From: Streptomyces roseochromogenus subsp. oscitans DS 12.976
GTDB taxonomy: Bacteria > Actinomycetota > Actinomycetes > Streptomycetales > Streptomycetaceae
Direction of reading: 5' to 3'
Assembly (NCBI RefSeq): GCF_000497445.1
Contig: NZ_CM002285.1
Span: forward strand, 648,619-712,618
DNA length: 64,000 bases
The position numbers and the translations under genes are program-made. Under the pieces are notes generated by a model that was not told where the DNA came from, made no database searches, and saw only the letters and a list, made by a program, of their open reading frames with translations. How positions within the stretch are numbered: the first letter of the stretch is position 1; each line of letters starts with the position of its first letter. This document shows positions 31,449 through 40,421 of this stretch, piece by piece.

Positions 31449-31742
31449 ATGGCTCACGGAGCCGACCGCGCGCCCAGCACCGTCCCCCGCGCCGACCCGG
31501 GCTGCGAGGTGTGCCGGGGATGGGGAACGGTCGTCGCCGACGACTGGCGGCACGAGCTGTGCCCGGCCTGCCAGACCGGTGGGCGCTCAGCCGAATCCGT
31601 CACGAATGCGCCCGGCCCCACGTCCGGGAGCAGTAAGGCCACGGCGTCGGCTACACGGTGGGCCGGGGCCCTGCGGCGCGGCGGAGCCGGTTGGCGATCG
31701 CCAGTCCCAGCCCCTCCTCCACCGGCAAGGACACGACGATGA
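31449..31742 (+). CDS. Small zinc-ribbon-like protein
   Basis: 97 residues from ATG 31449 with a GGAAGGG-like site. The central CEVCRGWGTVVADD and ELCPACQTGG give a CxxC...CxxC pair with a GWG turn, like a single rubredoxin- or DnaJ-type zinc knuckle. The last 30 codons run antisense over the 3' end of the threonylcarbamoyl-AMP synthase gene and are Pro/Arg-rich, so the true gene may be shorter or its end may have been altered. Function unknown. Confidence 0.5.
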   Translation: MAHGADRAPSTVPRADPGCEVCRGWGTVVADDWRHELCPACQTGGRSAESVTNAPGPTSGSSKATASATRWAGALRRGGAGWRSPVPAPPPPARTRR

Positions 31743-32634
31743 GGTCGCATCCCCGCAGGTCGAGCTCGCGCAGGAACCCGTACAGCCCGCGCGCATAGGC
31801 GGCCACCGAATCGGGAACCGCCACCACGGCATGCGCCTTCACCGCAGCGTCGGCGAAGGCGGCAGGCAGAAGGACGCCCACCTGGTGCCCCAGCTCCTGC
31901 GCGAGCTCTGCTTCGGCGACGACCTTCTCCGGCTCGACGAGGACCACCCGCGCACGCGGCGCGTAGTGCGACGGATGCTGGCCCGGCACCCGGACACGGC
32001 TCGTCGAGGGAACCGCGAGCGGGCACCCCAGCACCGCTTCGAGGTCCTCGCGCGTCACCCCGCCTGGCCGAAGGATGCTCGGGGTATCGCCGGTGGCGTC
32101 GACGATGGTCGACTCGACGCCGACCTCGCAGGGGCCGCCGTCCAGCACGAAGTCGACGGCATCGCCGAGCTCCGCACGGACATGGTGCGCCGTCGTGGGG
32201 CTGACCATGCCGAAGCGGTTGGCGGACGGGGCCGTGACACCGCCGCCGAAAGCCGACAGCAGCGCGAGTGCGACGGGGTGGTCGGGCACGCGCACGGCCA
32301 CCGTCTCCAGACCACCGGTCGCCTCGAGAGGCACCCGGGGGCCGCGCCGCAGAACCAGCGTGAGTGGCCCCGGCCAGAAATGCTCGGCCAGCAGGCGCGC
32401 CGTCGCGGGCACGTCCCGGACCCAGTCGTCCAGATGCTCCGCGCCGCCGATGTGGACGATCAGCGGGTGGGAGGGCGGACGTCCCTTGACCTGGAAGATG
32501 CGCGCGACGGCGGTGGGGTCCTCGGCGTTGGCGCCCAGACCGTAGACGGTCTCGGTCGGGAGGGCCACCAGACCGCCGGCGCGCAGCGCACCGGCCGCCT
32601 TCTCGATGTCACTGGTACTTGCCGTCACCCTCAC
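31651..32634 (-). CDS. L-threonylcarbamoyladenylate synthase (Sua5-type)
   Basis: 327 residues. The YrdC/TsaC domain covers about 1-200: ALPTETVYGLGANAEDP, KGRPPSHPLIVHI (nucleotide-binding KxRxxxxPL), FWPGPLTLVLRRGP, VAVRVPDHPVA, TAPSANRFGMVSPTTAHHV, and STIVDATGDTPSILRPG. The C-terminal Sua5 domain follows an HPSHYAPRARVVLVE linker. It makes threonylcarbamoyl-AMP from threonine, bicarbonate and ATP for tRNA t6A37. A carbonic anhydrase gene lies next to it, which may be coincidence. It is usually an essential housekeeping activity, though many Streptomyces have a second copy at another locus, so this may be an accessory paralogue. Confidence 0.92.
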   Translation of the reverse strand: MRVTASTSDIEKAAGALRAGGLVALPTETVYGLGANAEDPTAVARIFQVKGRPPSHPLIVHIGGAEHLDDWVRDVPATARLLAEHFWPGPLTLVLRRGPRVPLEATGGLETVAVRVPDHPVALALLSAFGGGVTAPSANRFGMVSPTTAHHVRAELGDAVDFVLDGGPCEVGVESTIVDATGDTPSILRPGGVTREDLEAVLGCPLAVPSTSRVRVPGQHPSHYAPRARVVLVEPEKVVAEAELAQELGHQVGVLLPAAFADAAVKAHAVVAVPDSVAAYARGLYGFLRELDLRGCDLIVVSLPVEEGLGLAIANRLRRAAGPRPTV

Positions 32635-32661
32635 AATCCTAAGCTTGTCCCGGATCTTCGG

Positions 32662-33496
32662 TCAGGCGAAGTGGTGGGCGTCCGCCGCAACGGCGAGCTG
32701 CTCAGCCTGTGATCGCGAGGTTGTGCAGACGGGCGATGCCGCACATGGCGTGGTGGACGCCGTCGCCTTTGAGGCGGCAGTCCCGCAGGATCTTCCAGCT
32801 CTTCATTCGTGCGAAGGTGTGCTCGACACGAGCTCGTACGTGCTTGTGGGAGCGGTTGTGTTCCTGCTTCCAGGCCGGAAGTTCGGCCTGGCCCCTCGCT
32901 CGGCGGTGCGGAATGACCAATCCGGTGCCCGGATAGCCGCCGTCGGCGATCGTCATCGTGTTGCCGACGGCGTCCTTGGCACCGGATTCCGCCCACGCCT
33001 TGCAGTCGTTGCGGTTGCCCGGCAGGGGCCGGCCGACCACCACGACCAGGCGAGTGTCGGCGTCGATGACCACCTGGTGGTTGGTCGAGTACCGGTAGTT
33101 CTTCGACTGCTCGGCCACCAGGTGGTCGCGGGTGGGTACCAAAGTGCCGTCCACAATGAGTACGGCGTCTCTCGCGAAGCGGCGCCGGGGCTGCAGCGCC
33201 AGGAGCGGGCCGAGGTGGTCGATGATGCGGGCCGCGGCGGACTTGGAGACGCCGAACAGCGGGGCGAGCTGGCGCATCGTCAAGTTCGTGCGCCAGTAAG
33301 TCGTGACCAGCAGTGTCCTGTCTGCCAGCGGCAGGCTCCACGGCCTGCACCGGCGGGTGGCATCAACCCCCGCGCGACGCAGCGCCGTCACCAGTTTCGT
33401 GAACTGGTGTGGGCTCAACCCGGTGAACGGGGCTATCCAGGACGGCTCAGACGCCGAGATCACACTAGCCACAACAAGATCATTCCACTGTGGCTG
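32662..33496. mobile_element. Small IS5-like insertion sequence (ends approximate)
   Basis: About 0.83 kb enclosing one intact transposase. The imperfect terminal inverted repeats are TCAGGCGAAGTGG at 32662 and the inverse of CCACTGTGGCTGA at 33484-33496 (10 of 13 matches). No target duplication could be confirmed, so the borders are estimates. Confidence 0.6.
32702..33472 (-). CDS. Transposase, IS5-like (DDE_Tnp_4 domain), intact
   Basis: 256 residues. An N-terminal HTH (LTMRQLAPLFGVSKSAAARI) is followed by the DDE domain: LIVDGTLVPTRDH (first Asp), GNRNDCKAWAESGAKDA (second Asp region), ADGGYPGTGLVIPHRR, and ARVEHTFARMKSWKILRDC (Glu). All catalytic regions are in one open frame, so the element may be active. 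Start GTG 33472. A decayed copy of the same type lies at 27227-27400. Confidence 0.88.
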   Translation of the reverse strand: MASVISASEPSWIAPFTGLSPHQFTKLVTALRRAGVDATRRCRPWSLPLADRTLLVTTYWRTNLTMRQLAPLFGVSKSAAARIIDHLGPLLALQPRRRFARDAVLIVDGTLVPTRDHLVAEQSKNYRYSTNHQVVIDADTRLVVVVGRPLPGNRNDCKAWAESGAKDAVGNTMTIADGGYPGTGLVIPHRRARGQAELPAWKQEHNRSHKHVRARVEHTFARMKSWKILRDCRLKGDGVHHAMCGIARLHNLAITG

Positions 33497-34138
33497 ATCC
33501 CTCCAGTCGGTGAGGGTGGAGGCCGGACACGAAGGCGAGGATGTCGCGGGCCGCTTCGCGCAGGCTGCCGAAGTGTTGGTGAACCCCCTTCACAGCCGCA
33601 GGGGTGTTGACGCCCCACACAGTCATCCCGGCGTATAGGCCGGACTGCACCCCAGAGGGGGCGTCCTCGATGACCAGGCACTGCTCGGGTTTGGCACCAA
33701 GTCGCGCGGCGGCCTGCAGATACGGCACCGGCGACGGCTTGCCCTCCTCCACGGCAGCCGCATCCACGAGGACCTCCGGCACCGGCAAACCCGTCCGCGC
33801 GAAGCGTCCACGTACCCGGTGCTCGTAGTTCGAGGTCACCACTGCCCAGGTCCCGGGCCGCAGAGCGTTCAGCAACTCCGCGGCTCCGTCGAAGGCCGCA
33901 TAGGTGCCGGAGCGAACGTCCTCGTCCTCAAGCTCGTGCAGCGCGGCCAGGCACTCTCGGGGATCCTGGTCCGGAGCGACCTGCGCGAAGGTCTCCAACG
34001 GCCTCGTCCGGAGCGCCACCCGGTGGACTTCGTCGGGGTCCAGTCCGTATCACTCTGCCCACGTTCGCCAGACCAGGCGCTGATTATCCAAGGCATCGAT
34101 CAACGTGTGCCATCGACGTCGAACAGGACATACCTCAT
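33480..34138 (-). pseudogene. HAD-family phosphatase, disabled
   Basis: The minus strand begins well with ATG 34138 and RYVLFDVDGT, the HAD motif I Dxx(D)GT. The frame then shifts near 34101-34111, continues LIDALDNQRLVWRTWAE, meets an in-frame TGA (34050-34052), and goes on YGLDPDEVHRVALRTRPLET to the end. Motif II (VVTSNYEHRVRGRF), motif III Lys (VEEGKPSPVPYLQAA) and motif IV (CLVIEDAPSGVQSGLYAG) are intact downstream. Its 3' end runs into the terminal repeat of the neighbouring IS. An internal restart at 34019 would lack motif I, so no active product is expected. Confidence 0.78.
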
Positions 34139-34511
34139 CGCGGCAGGGCGGCCGGGTTCACTGATCACGCCTCGATCATGCCATCAAGCCCTGAGCAGGC
34201 AGTTTGCGGGACAAGTCTTAGGGTTTGTCGGCGGATCCTGTCGCGGACGCGAGGGTCGGCACGCCCATCTGCGGCGTTGTCGTCGGTCGCCGCGCTCGTC
34301 GGCATTGGAGGAGAATTGGTGCGCCACGGTCGCCCCAGACGGCTGGGGATCCTGCCCCGGCCCCCCACCGACCCAGGACGCAATTGCCCCCAATAGCAGG
34401 ACCTGACCTGCCAGTAGAGAAGCAGATCTGCCGTACTGCCGGGACGCAGACGGGTGGCGTTGGTCCTGTTCAGAAGGGTGGCCCGCCACGCACGCGGCGG
34501 TCACGCTGCTG
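34139..34511. other. Intergenic region
   Basis: About 370 bases between the HAD pseudogene and the kinase end. Several overlapping frames are open, but none has a family signal or ribosome site. It may be decayed sequence. Confidence 0.35.
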
Positions 34512-36026
34512 TCAGGCGCTGTTGCTCAGGTGGACTCCGTTGACAGCGGTGTCGAAAGCCGGCCGGTACTTGTGCCATTGCGCGTCCGGCGCGGAGAGGT
34601 AGACCACGTACTGGGTGCCGTCGGCGCTGGCGAAGGCCAGCTCCGCCGCCCGGTACTTCCGTGCCCTGCCGGCGAAGGTGAACTCCCAGTATCCGGCGGG
34701 TCGTCCGCGGAAGGTTGTCGCGGACATCCTCACTCGTTCATAGCCGGGATTGTCGCGGCGGGTCTGGTCTTCTTCCGTCTCACGCCAGTGCTGCAGAGGG
34801 TCGGTACCCGCGAAATGGACGACATTGACCCTCAGACCCACCAAGCCGGACGGGTCTATGTAGGCGACTTCACCACCGGGCAGCGTCTTGCTGGTCCAGC
34901 CGTCCTGTACGGGTACGGAGAAGCCGCTGTCCGTTGCGAGGTGGTATCCGGTGGGAAGCGGCGGGAGGGAAGCGCCGCCACTCGGGGAGGGGGCGGAGGA
35001 ATCGGCCCTGGCCGCGTGCGAACTCGGCCCATCGGCACCGGCCTTGACCCACCACAGCGCGCCGCCCGCCACACAGGCGGCGACTGTCACCGCCACGATC
35101 GCTCCCACCACCGTACGGCGGCGCTTTCCGCGGCCCTTGCGTCCGGGAGGCACGAGGTCGCCGGCACCTTCCGGCCGTGTGGGGGCATCGACGGGAGCAG
35201 TTCGTGTCCCGGTCACATCGCCCAGGCGGCGCTCGACCTCGTGTACGTCCATGCGCCGTTCCGGTTCTTTGACGAGCAGGCCCTCGATCACCGGGGCCAG
35301 CTCCCCGGCGCTGCGCAGTGGCTCGTACGAGTCGGTGGCGATGGCGTACGCGATCTCGATGGGGGTGTCACGGTGGAACGGGTGCCGCCCCTCGACCGCC
35401 TGGTACAGCGTTGCGCCCAGGGCCCACAGGTCGCTGGCGGGACCGGGTCCGGTGCTCGCACTCCTGAGGCGTTCGGGTGCCAGGTAGCGGATGGAGCCGA
35501 TCAGTTCGCCGGACTTGGTCAGTGAGGACGTTCCCGACTCCATGGCGATCCCGAAGTCGGTGAGGACGATCCGCCCGTCGTCGCCCAGCAGAACGTTGGC
35601 GGGTTTGACATCCCGGTGCAGGACCCCGGCATCGTGGGCGGCGCGCAGTGCGGCGGCCATGGCACGGCCTATCCGGGCGGCTTCTCCGGGTGGCAACGAA
35701 CCCCGCTGCTTCAGTACGTCACTCAATGTGACCGAGGGTATGTACTCCATGACGATGCACGGCAGGCCCTCGTCATCGACGACGTCGTGCACCACGATCA
35801 CGTTGGGGTGCGCGATCCGGGCGGCGCTGCGGGCCTCACGCCGAGTGCGCTCGTGCAGGGTCTGGGCCTCGTCGTCGTGCAGGTGGGGCGGGATGCGCAG
35901 CTTCTTCACGGCCACGTGGCGGCCGAGCAGCTTGTCCTCGGCACGCCACACGGTGCCCATGCCGCCGCTACCCACCCGCTCGACCAGCAGGTACCGGCCG
36001 GCGACGAGCCGCCCAAGATCGGACAC
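34512..36026 (-). CDS. Transmembrane Ser/Thr protein kinase (PknB-like)
   Basis: 504 residues. The kinase domain spans about 10-270: glycine loop VGSGGMGTVWRAED, VAIK-type Lys in HVAVKKLRI, HRD loop VLHRDVKPANVLLGDD, DFG in LTDFGIAME, APE in YLAPERL. A single membrane helix (TVVGAIVAVTVAACVAGGAL) follows near residues 305-325. The outer domain of about 175 residues has no PASTA repeats; it contains GFSVPVQDGWTSKTLPGGEV and GYWEFTFAGRARKYRAAELA, a lipoprotein-like sensor fold seen in other Streptomyces kinases. It phosphorylates proteins in response to an extracytoplasmic cue. Standalone gene. Confidence 0.93.
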   Translation of the reverse strand: MSDLGRLVAGRYLLVERVGSGGMGTVWRAEDKLLGRHVAVKKLRIPPHLHDDEAQTLHERTRREARSAARIAHPNVIVVHDVVDDEGLPCIVMEYIPSVTLSDVLKQRGSLPPGEAARIGRAMAAALRAAHDAGVLHRDVKPANVLLGDDGRIVLTDFGIAMESGTSSLTKSGELIGSIRYLAPERLRSASTGPGPASDLWALGATLYQAVEGRHPFHRDTPIEIAYAIATDSYEPLRSAGELAPVIEGLLVKEPERRMDVHEVERRLGDVTGTRTAPVDAPTRPEGAGDLVPPGRKGRGKRRRTVVGAIVAVTVAACVAGGALWWVKAGADGPSSHAARADSSAPSPSGGASLPPLPTGYHLATDSGFSVPVQDGWTSKTLPGGEVAYIDPSGLVGLRVNVVHFAGTDPLQHWRETEEDQTRRDNPGYERVRMSATTFRGRPAGYWEFTFAGRARKYRAAELAFASADGTQYVVYLSAPDAQWHKYRPAFDTAVNGVHLSNSA

Positions 36027-36202
36027 CGTGTCTCCTTGCTAGCTGTCCTTCCCATTCGCACATGGGGAGAGTCCGACGAGGCACGATAACCCATTCGGCC
36101 GAATGACCAGGACCGCTGCTTCCCTCGTGGGCTGCGCGTCTGCGACGGATCTGGCTGTCGGGCTCCGCCGGAGACGGCGAGTGCCGTAGCCGTTTCGGAG
36201 CC

Positions 36203-36484
36203 TCATGAGAACGCCCGCGACAGTCTGTCGGGGCAGTGCGCCTCTTCCAGGACGAGCGCCCCTCCGATGAAGGTGTCAGGGTTCGCCATGGCGTTGTCCG
36301 CCATGGCGAAGGTTGTGGATGGCTTCGGGCTGCATCCCTCGAAGACGCCGCAGTCGCCGTCGGCATGGGCAACCGTCGGCACGGTCGCGGCGAGGCCCGC
36401 CCTGGCTATGACCGAAAGGATCTTGGCCGGCCGACGGCACGGCGGATCGGCGTGTTCGCGGCGCCGGCGCATGGTGAGCCGCAT
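36203..36484 (-). CDS. Small secreted protein of unknown function
   Basis: 93 residues, start ATG 36484 behind AAGGAGTG. A basic N-terminus (MRLTMRRRREHADPPCRR) and hydrophobic stretch ILSVIARAGLAATVPTVAHA form a signal peptide with a likely AHA cleavage. The mature part of about 50 residues starts DGDCGVFEGCSPKPSTTFAM and has three cysteines. Not recognised as a family. Confidence 0.6.
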   Translation of the reverse strand: MRLTMRRRREHADPPCRRPAKILSVIARAGLAATVPTVAHADGDCGVFEGCSPKPSTTFAMADNAMANPDTFIGGALVLEEAHCPDRLSRAFS

Positions 36485-36835
36485 GAGGCACTCCTTGGTA
36501 GGGGGAGAGGCCCGCAGGCGACTTCCCTCGGGGATCGCCGACTCGTCCTTGGCTGGAATCGGCGTCGCCCAGATTCGAACCCGCAGGTCATCCCGCGACA
36601 AGGACTCTCACGCGATGCTGCGGTGTCTCCGGTGTACGAGGATGGTCGTGCTGCGGAGGGCGACTGAAATACCTGCGGAGCCGCCCCGGTCCCGAAGGCC
36701 TCGCGTCTCCCCCCGTCACCCGAACAGAGGCCGCCCGTGGCCGACCGAGGGGCTTCACGCAATGCGACAGGTCATGTTCTCGCTGCAATGATGAGATGTC
36801 GGACTGATCCATGTCCTCCGAACCAAGGGGGAACC
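36485..36835. other. Intergenic region
   Basis: 350 bases between the small secreted protein and the HAD-GAF-SpoIIE gene. It holds a tRNA-like T-loop (CAGATTCGAACCCGC, 36568-36582) without a pairing stem, and presumably the promoters of the divergent genes. No gene is called. Confidence 0.4.
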
Positions 36836-39322
36836 GTGACCGAGGCCAGGCACACAGGTCGTTCCCTGTCCAGGCAGGAGCGGCCGGCCGAGCGCATCGA
36901 CGCGGTTCTGTTCGACATCGGTGGGACGATCTACGACGACGCCCGCTACGTCCAGGCACTGCACCAGGCGGTCGTAGAACTGGCCGGAGGCGTCGAGGAA
37001 TCCGAATTCTGGGGGCTGTACGAGGCCGAACGCGAAGGCGGCAGCCGATTGCTGCACACCGCGTTCGCCCGACGATTCGTCCCCGGCGGAGACACGGCGC
37101 TGCTGCACCGGCACATCGTTCAGCACTGGGAGTACCCGGTCGAGGCCCTCTACACGGACGTCAGGCCCACCCTGCACGCGCTGGTGCACCAGTACCGGCT
37201 CGGCATCGTCTCCCTGTCCCCGCCACGGGTGCGGGAAGCACTGCGCCGTGACGGCCTGGAGGAGCTCTTCGACGCGATTGTGCTCGGGGGCGAGCCCTTC
37301 GAGAAGCCGGATCCCCGCTCTTTCCTTGCCGCACTGAAGCAGATGGGAGTGCCCCCCGCCTGCGCCGCCTATGTCGGCAACTGGCTGGACACCGACATCC
37401 GGCCCACAGCGCGGCTCGGCATGCGCACCGTGTGGATGCTGCGCGGCGAGGCCCCGCCGGCGCCGACGCGTAGCCAGCTCGCGGAACCCGACGCGGTGAT
37501 CACCTCACTGACCGGACTGCCGACGGCTCTGTCCCGGCTCACGAACAGTCCTGCCCCGGCGGTGACACGCGTGCGGGGCATGTCGACGGCCGCCGTCGAC
37601 ATCACGGGGCAGTACCGGAGCAGACAACGGCTGTCCATCGTGAACGCGGCCAGCGTCCGCATCGGCAGCACGCTCGACGTGACACGGACTGCTCAGGAAC
37701 TTGCAGACCTGGCCACCGAACACTTCGCGGACTTCGTCAGCGTCGACCTGTTCGAGTCCGTCTTCCACGGCATGGAGCCGGAGTTCGATCCGGCCACCCG
37801 ACCTGTCGTCCTCCGCCGTGCGGCACAGCAGTCCGTCCTGGACGGCTGCCCGGAATCCGTGGTCACCCCCGGCAATACGGACCGCTACCCCGACGACTCC
37901 CCCATGGGCCGTGCCCTGGCCACGGGAGAGCCGGCATGGCACTGGGTCGAGGAACCGGACATCCAGCGGTGGCTGGCGCACGATGCGTCGCGCTCCCATA
38001 CCGTCCGCGCATACGGGATCCACTCCCTCATCGTGGTGCCGCTACGCGCCCGCGGCACCCCCCTGGGACTCGCCGTGTTCCTCCGGCACCGTATGCCGGA
38101 AGCATTTGACGTGAACGATCTTCTCCTCGCCGAGGAGATCACCACCAGAGCCTCCCTCGCCATCGACAACGCCCGCCGCTACACCCATGAGCGAAACACC
38201 GCTGTTGCGCTGCAGCGCAGCATGCTCCCCCGGCAGCCTCCCCGGCAGAGTGCTGTGCAGGTGGCCTCCCGCTACGTACCGGCCGACTCCAAGGCAGGCA
38301 TCGGCGGCGACTGGTTCGACGTCATCCCCCTGTCCGGTGCCAGGGTCGCTCTCGTCGTGGGCGACGTCGTCGGCCACGGCATCCAGGCCTCGGCCACCAT
38401 GGGACGCCTCCGCACAGCCGTCCTCACACTCGCCGAGATCGACATCCCACCCGACGAACTGCTCACGCAGCTCGACGACCTCGTCCTGCGTCTCGATCGC
38501 GAGGCGGGAGCGTCCTCCCGGGAGGTCACGGAGCCCGAGGACGAGGTCGCCGGCGCCACGTGCCTGTACGCCGTCTACGACCCGATCTCCCGCCTCTGCA
38601 CCCTTGCCCGTGCCGGGCACCCGGCCCCCGCCATCGTGTACCCGGACGGCACGGTCGACTTCCCCGACCTGCCCATCGGCCCGCCGCTGGGCCTGGGCGG
38701 CCTGCCCTTCGAGTCGGCCGAACTCGTACTGCCCGAAGGCAGCCTGATCGCTCTGTTCACCAACGGCCTCATCGAGACCGCCGACCGGGACGTGGACATC
38801 GGGCTGATGCGGCTGCGTGACGCTCTGGCAAACGCGCCATCATCCCTGAAAGCCACCTGCGACAAGGTGTTGCAGGCACTGCTCTCCGGCAACCCCTCCG
38901 ATGACGCGGCCCTGCTCCTCGCCCGCCCTCAGACCCTCGACGCCTCTCATGTCGCCACCTGGGACCTGCCTTCGGACCCCGCCGTCGTAGCCCGTGCACG
39001 TCAACTGGCGGCAGGCCAACTCGCCTCCTGGGGGCTGGACGAGACGGCCTTCATCACCGAACTCGTGGTGAGCGAACTCGTCACCAACGCCATCCGCTAC
39101 GGCCAACCGCCCGTTCAGCTACGTCTGATCAAGGACATCAGTCTCATCTGCGAGGTGTCCGACGCCAGCAGCACCTCACCCCATATGCGGCGGGCTCGCG
39201 CCGACGACGAGGGCGGACGTGGTCTGCTCCTGATCGCCCAGCTGACGCAACGCTGGGGCACCCGTCACACCACGTCCGGCAAGACGATCTGGACCGAACA
39301 GTCCCTTCCCGCAGGCCATTGA
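36836..39322 (+). CDS. HAD-GAF-SpoIIE phosphatase-HATPase fusion protein
   Basis: 828 residues from GTG 36836 (GGGGGAACC upstream). Four parts in order: a HAD hydrolase-like domain (about 20-230: AVLFDIGGTIYDDARY, GIVSLSPPRV, KPDPRSFLAALKQMGVPPAC, AYVGNWLDTDI); a GAF domain (about 265-440: ELADLATEHFADFVSVDLFE to ASLAIDNARRYTHERN); a PP2C/SpoIIE domain (about 450-690: GGDWFDVIPLSGARVALVVG, DVVGHGIQASATMGRLRTAV, FTNGLIETADRD); and a GHKL ATPase of anti-sigma type (about 705-820: TELVVSELVTNAIRYGQPP, DEGGRGLLLIAQL). GAF-SpoIIE-HATPase is common in Streptomyces; the HAD front is unusual. Its HAD motif I has GG where a second acid is usual (DIGGT), so it may bind without normal phosphatase chemistry. 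Expected to dephosphorylate a STAS protein and act as a kinase in partner switching. Confidence 0.9.
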   Translation: MTEARHTGRSLSRQERPAERIDAVLFDIGGTIYDDARYVQALHQAVVELAGGVEESEFWGLYEAEREGGSRLLHTAFARRFVPGGDTALLHRHIVQHWEYPVEALYTDVRPTLHALVHQYRLGIVSLSPPRVREALRRDGLEELFDAIVLGGEPFEKPDPRSFLAALKQMGVPPACAAYVGNWLDTDIRPTARLGMRTVWMLRGEAPPAPTRSQLAEPDAVITSLTGLPTALSRLTNSPAPAVTRVRGMSTAAVDITGQYRSRQRLSIVNAASVRIGSTLDVTRTAQELADLATEHFADFVSVDLFESVFHGMEPEFDPATRPVVLRRAAQQSVLDGCPESVVTPGNTDRYPDDSPMGRALATGEPAWHWVEEPDIQRWLAHDASRSHTVRAYGIHSLIVVPLRARGTPLGLAVFLRHRMPEAFDVNDLLLAEEITTRASLAIDNARRYTHERNTAVALQRSMLPRQPPRQSAVQVASRYVPADSKAGIGGDWFDVIPLSGARVALVVGDVVGHGIQASATMGRLRTAVLTLAEIDIPPDELLTQLDDLVLRLDREAGASSREVTEPEDEVAGATCLYAVYDPISRLCTLARAGHPAPAIVYPDGTVDFPDLPIGPPLGLGGLPFESAELVLPEGSLIALFTNGLIETADRDVDIGLMRLRDALANAPSSLKATCDKVLQALLSGNPSDDAALLLARPQTLDASHVATWDLPSDPAVVARARQLAAGQLASWGLDETAFITELVVSELVTNAIRYGQPPVQLRLIKDISLICEVSDASSTSPHMRRARADDEGGRGLLLIAQLTQRWGTRHTTSGKTIWTEQSLPAGH

Positions 39323-39635
39323 GCCCACTTTCCGCCTGACGTCGCCTGCCGCATTCGGCCGCGTTGACCAGCCCCGGAGCCCCACGCCGACGCAACACCC
39401 GACGACAGCCCTGGACTGCATCCGATGGTCGCCGCCACGCCGGACTTCCGCAGGCCGATCCGTAGTCGTCCGGACGAGAGTCCGCAGGTCTGGGACAGCG
39501 ACCGCACAGGATCGACCACAGGACCGGACGACATCCCTTGTCCCGGCGCTGACCTGCGATCTCTCATGCTTCTACGCCACTTCGGCGAGTCGGCCGGCAA
39601 GTGTGCCGACCGGCGGTCCACCAAGGAGACACATC
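39323..39635. other. Intergenic region
   Basis: 313 bases; no gene seen. It ends in AAGGAGACACATC, the ribosome site of the phospholipase gene. Confidence 0.35.
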
Positions 39636-40280
39636 ATGCGAAAGCATCGTGCGCCCGCCGCACGGGCAACTCGGCGGGTTTCGGCCAGTGCCACCGTCGC
39701 CGTTCTCGGCATCACCGCCCTGCTCGGGCTCGCGTCCACCGCCCACGCGGACGACGGTTCTTCTTCCGGCAGCGTCAGCTTCCCCGCCGATTCCCTCAAC
39801 ACCGAGGCCTTCAACCGCATCATCCACGAACCCCTGGACGACTTCGCCAAGGAGGAGCGGGCGAACAACCCCACCGGGTCGAACGATCCCATCGTCGACA
39901 ACAACGGCATCCGCTGGGACACTGACGGCTGCTCCGACCCCACCGGCCTGTTCGGGGGCGGTGACGCGCGTATCGCCTGCGAGCGGCACGACGTCGCCTT
40001 CCGCACCCTCCAGCAGAACGGCCTGTGGAACGCGGACAGCATGAACGATGCGAACAGGAATTTCACCAATGACCTGAGCACACTCCAGCAGCAAGGGAGA
40101 ATAACGGAACGCCAGGAAGTCGGGCTCGGTGTAGGGGCCGGGGTCGGCTCCAACCTCCCAAGCTCCATACTCGGATCCGAAATCAACGGCCTCCCCCAGT
40201 ACGACGGCAGCACAGGCAGCCCGTTCGACACCCAAGCCGGCACCGACGGGGTGTTCCAGCCCTCGGAAGGCGCACGTTAA
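39636..40280 (+). CDS. Secreted phospholipase A2 (prokaryotic type)
   Basis: 214 residues, start ATG 39636 behind AAGGAGACAC. Signal peptide ending TALLGLASTAHA-DDG. The mature enzyme shows the bacterial PLA2 core: the calcium-loop region DTDGCSDPTGLFGGGDARIA followed by the catalytic CERHDVAFRTLQQNG (His-Asp pair), then NRNFTNDL. Streptomyces violaceoruber PLA2 has the same CxxHD helix. It would release the sn-2 fatty acid from phospholipids outside the cell. The C-terminal tail of about 60 residues is longer than the minimal enzyme and glycine/serine-rich. A strong terminator follows. Confidence 0.82.
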   Translation: MRKHRAPAARATRRVSASATVAVLGITALLGLASTAHADDGSSSGSVSFPADSLNTEAFNRIIHEPLDDFAKEERANNPTGSNDPIVDNNGIRWDTDGCSDPTGLFGGGDARIACERHDVAFRTLQQNGLWNADSMNDANRNFTNDLSTLQQQGRITERQEVGLGVGAGVGSNLPSSILGSEINGLPQYDGSTGSPFDTQAGTDGVFQPSEGAR

Positions 40281-40308
40281 GCAGGCTCCGGCATAACGCC
40301 GACATCCT

Positions 40309-40348
40309 GGCCGGGTGCAGCCACCGTCACAACCCGCTGCACCCGGCC
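40309..40348 (+). terminator. Hairpin terminator after the phospholipase gene
   Basis: GGCCGGGTGCAG (40309-40320) pairs perfectly over 12 bp with CTGCACCCGGCC (40337-40348) across a 16-base loop, 28 bases after the stop codon. Confidence 0.75.
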
Positions 40349-40421
40349 CCTGCCAAATCAAGGCCACTTTCCTTCGGTTGGACTTTGTCCGGGTGGGATT
40401 GGCCTTTCTAGCGTGGGTGGC

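Noticed and set aside
34165..34504. Short overlapping frames between the HAD pseudogene and the kinase, considered as a transposase relic.
   Set aside because: None of the IS5, IS110 or IS1182 hallmark motifs (GNRND, ADRGYD, DDE spacing) could be found in any frame.
36568..36582. tRNA-like T-loop sequence GGTTCGAATC on the minus strand.
   Set aside because: The flanking bases do not form a T-stem, and no acceptor, anticodon or D arm can be folded around it. At most it is a worn tRNA or attachment-site remnant.
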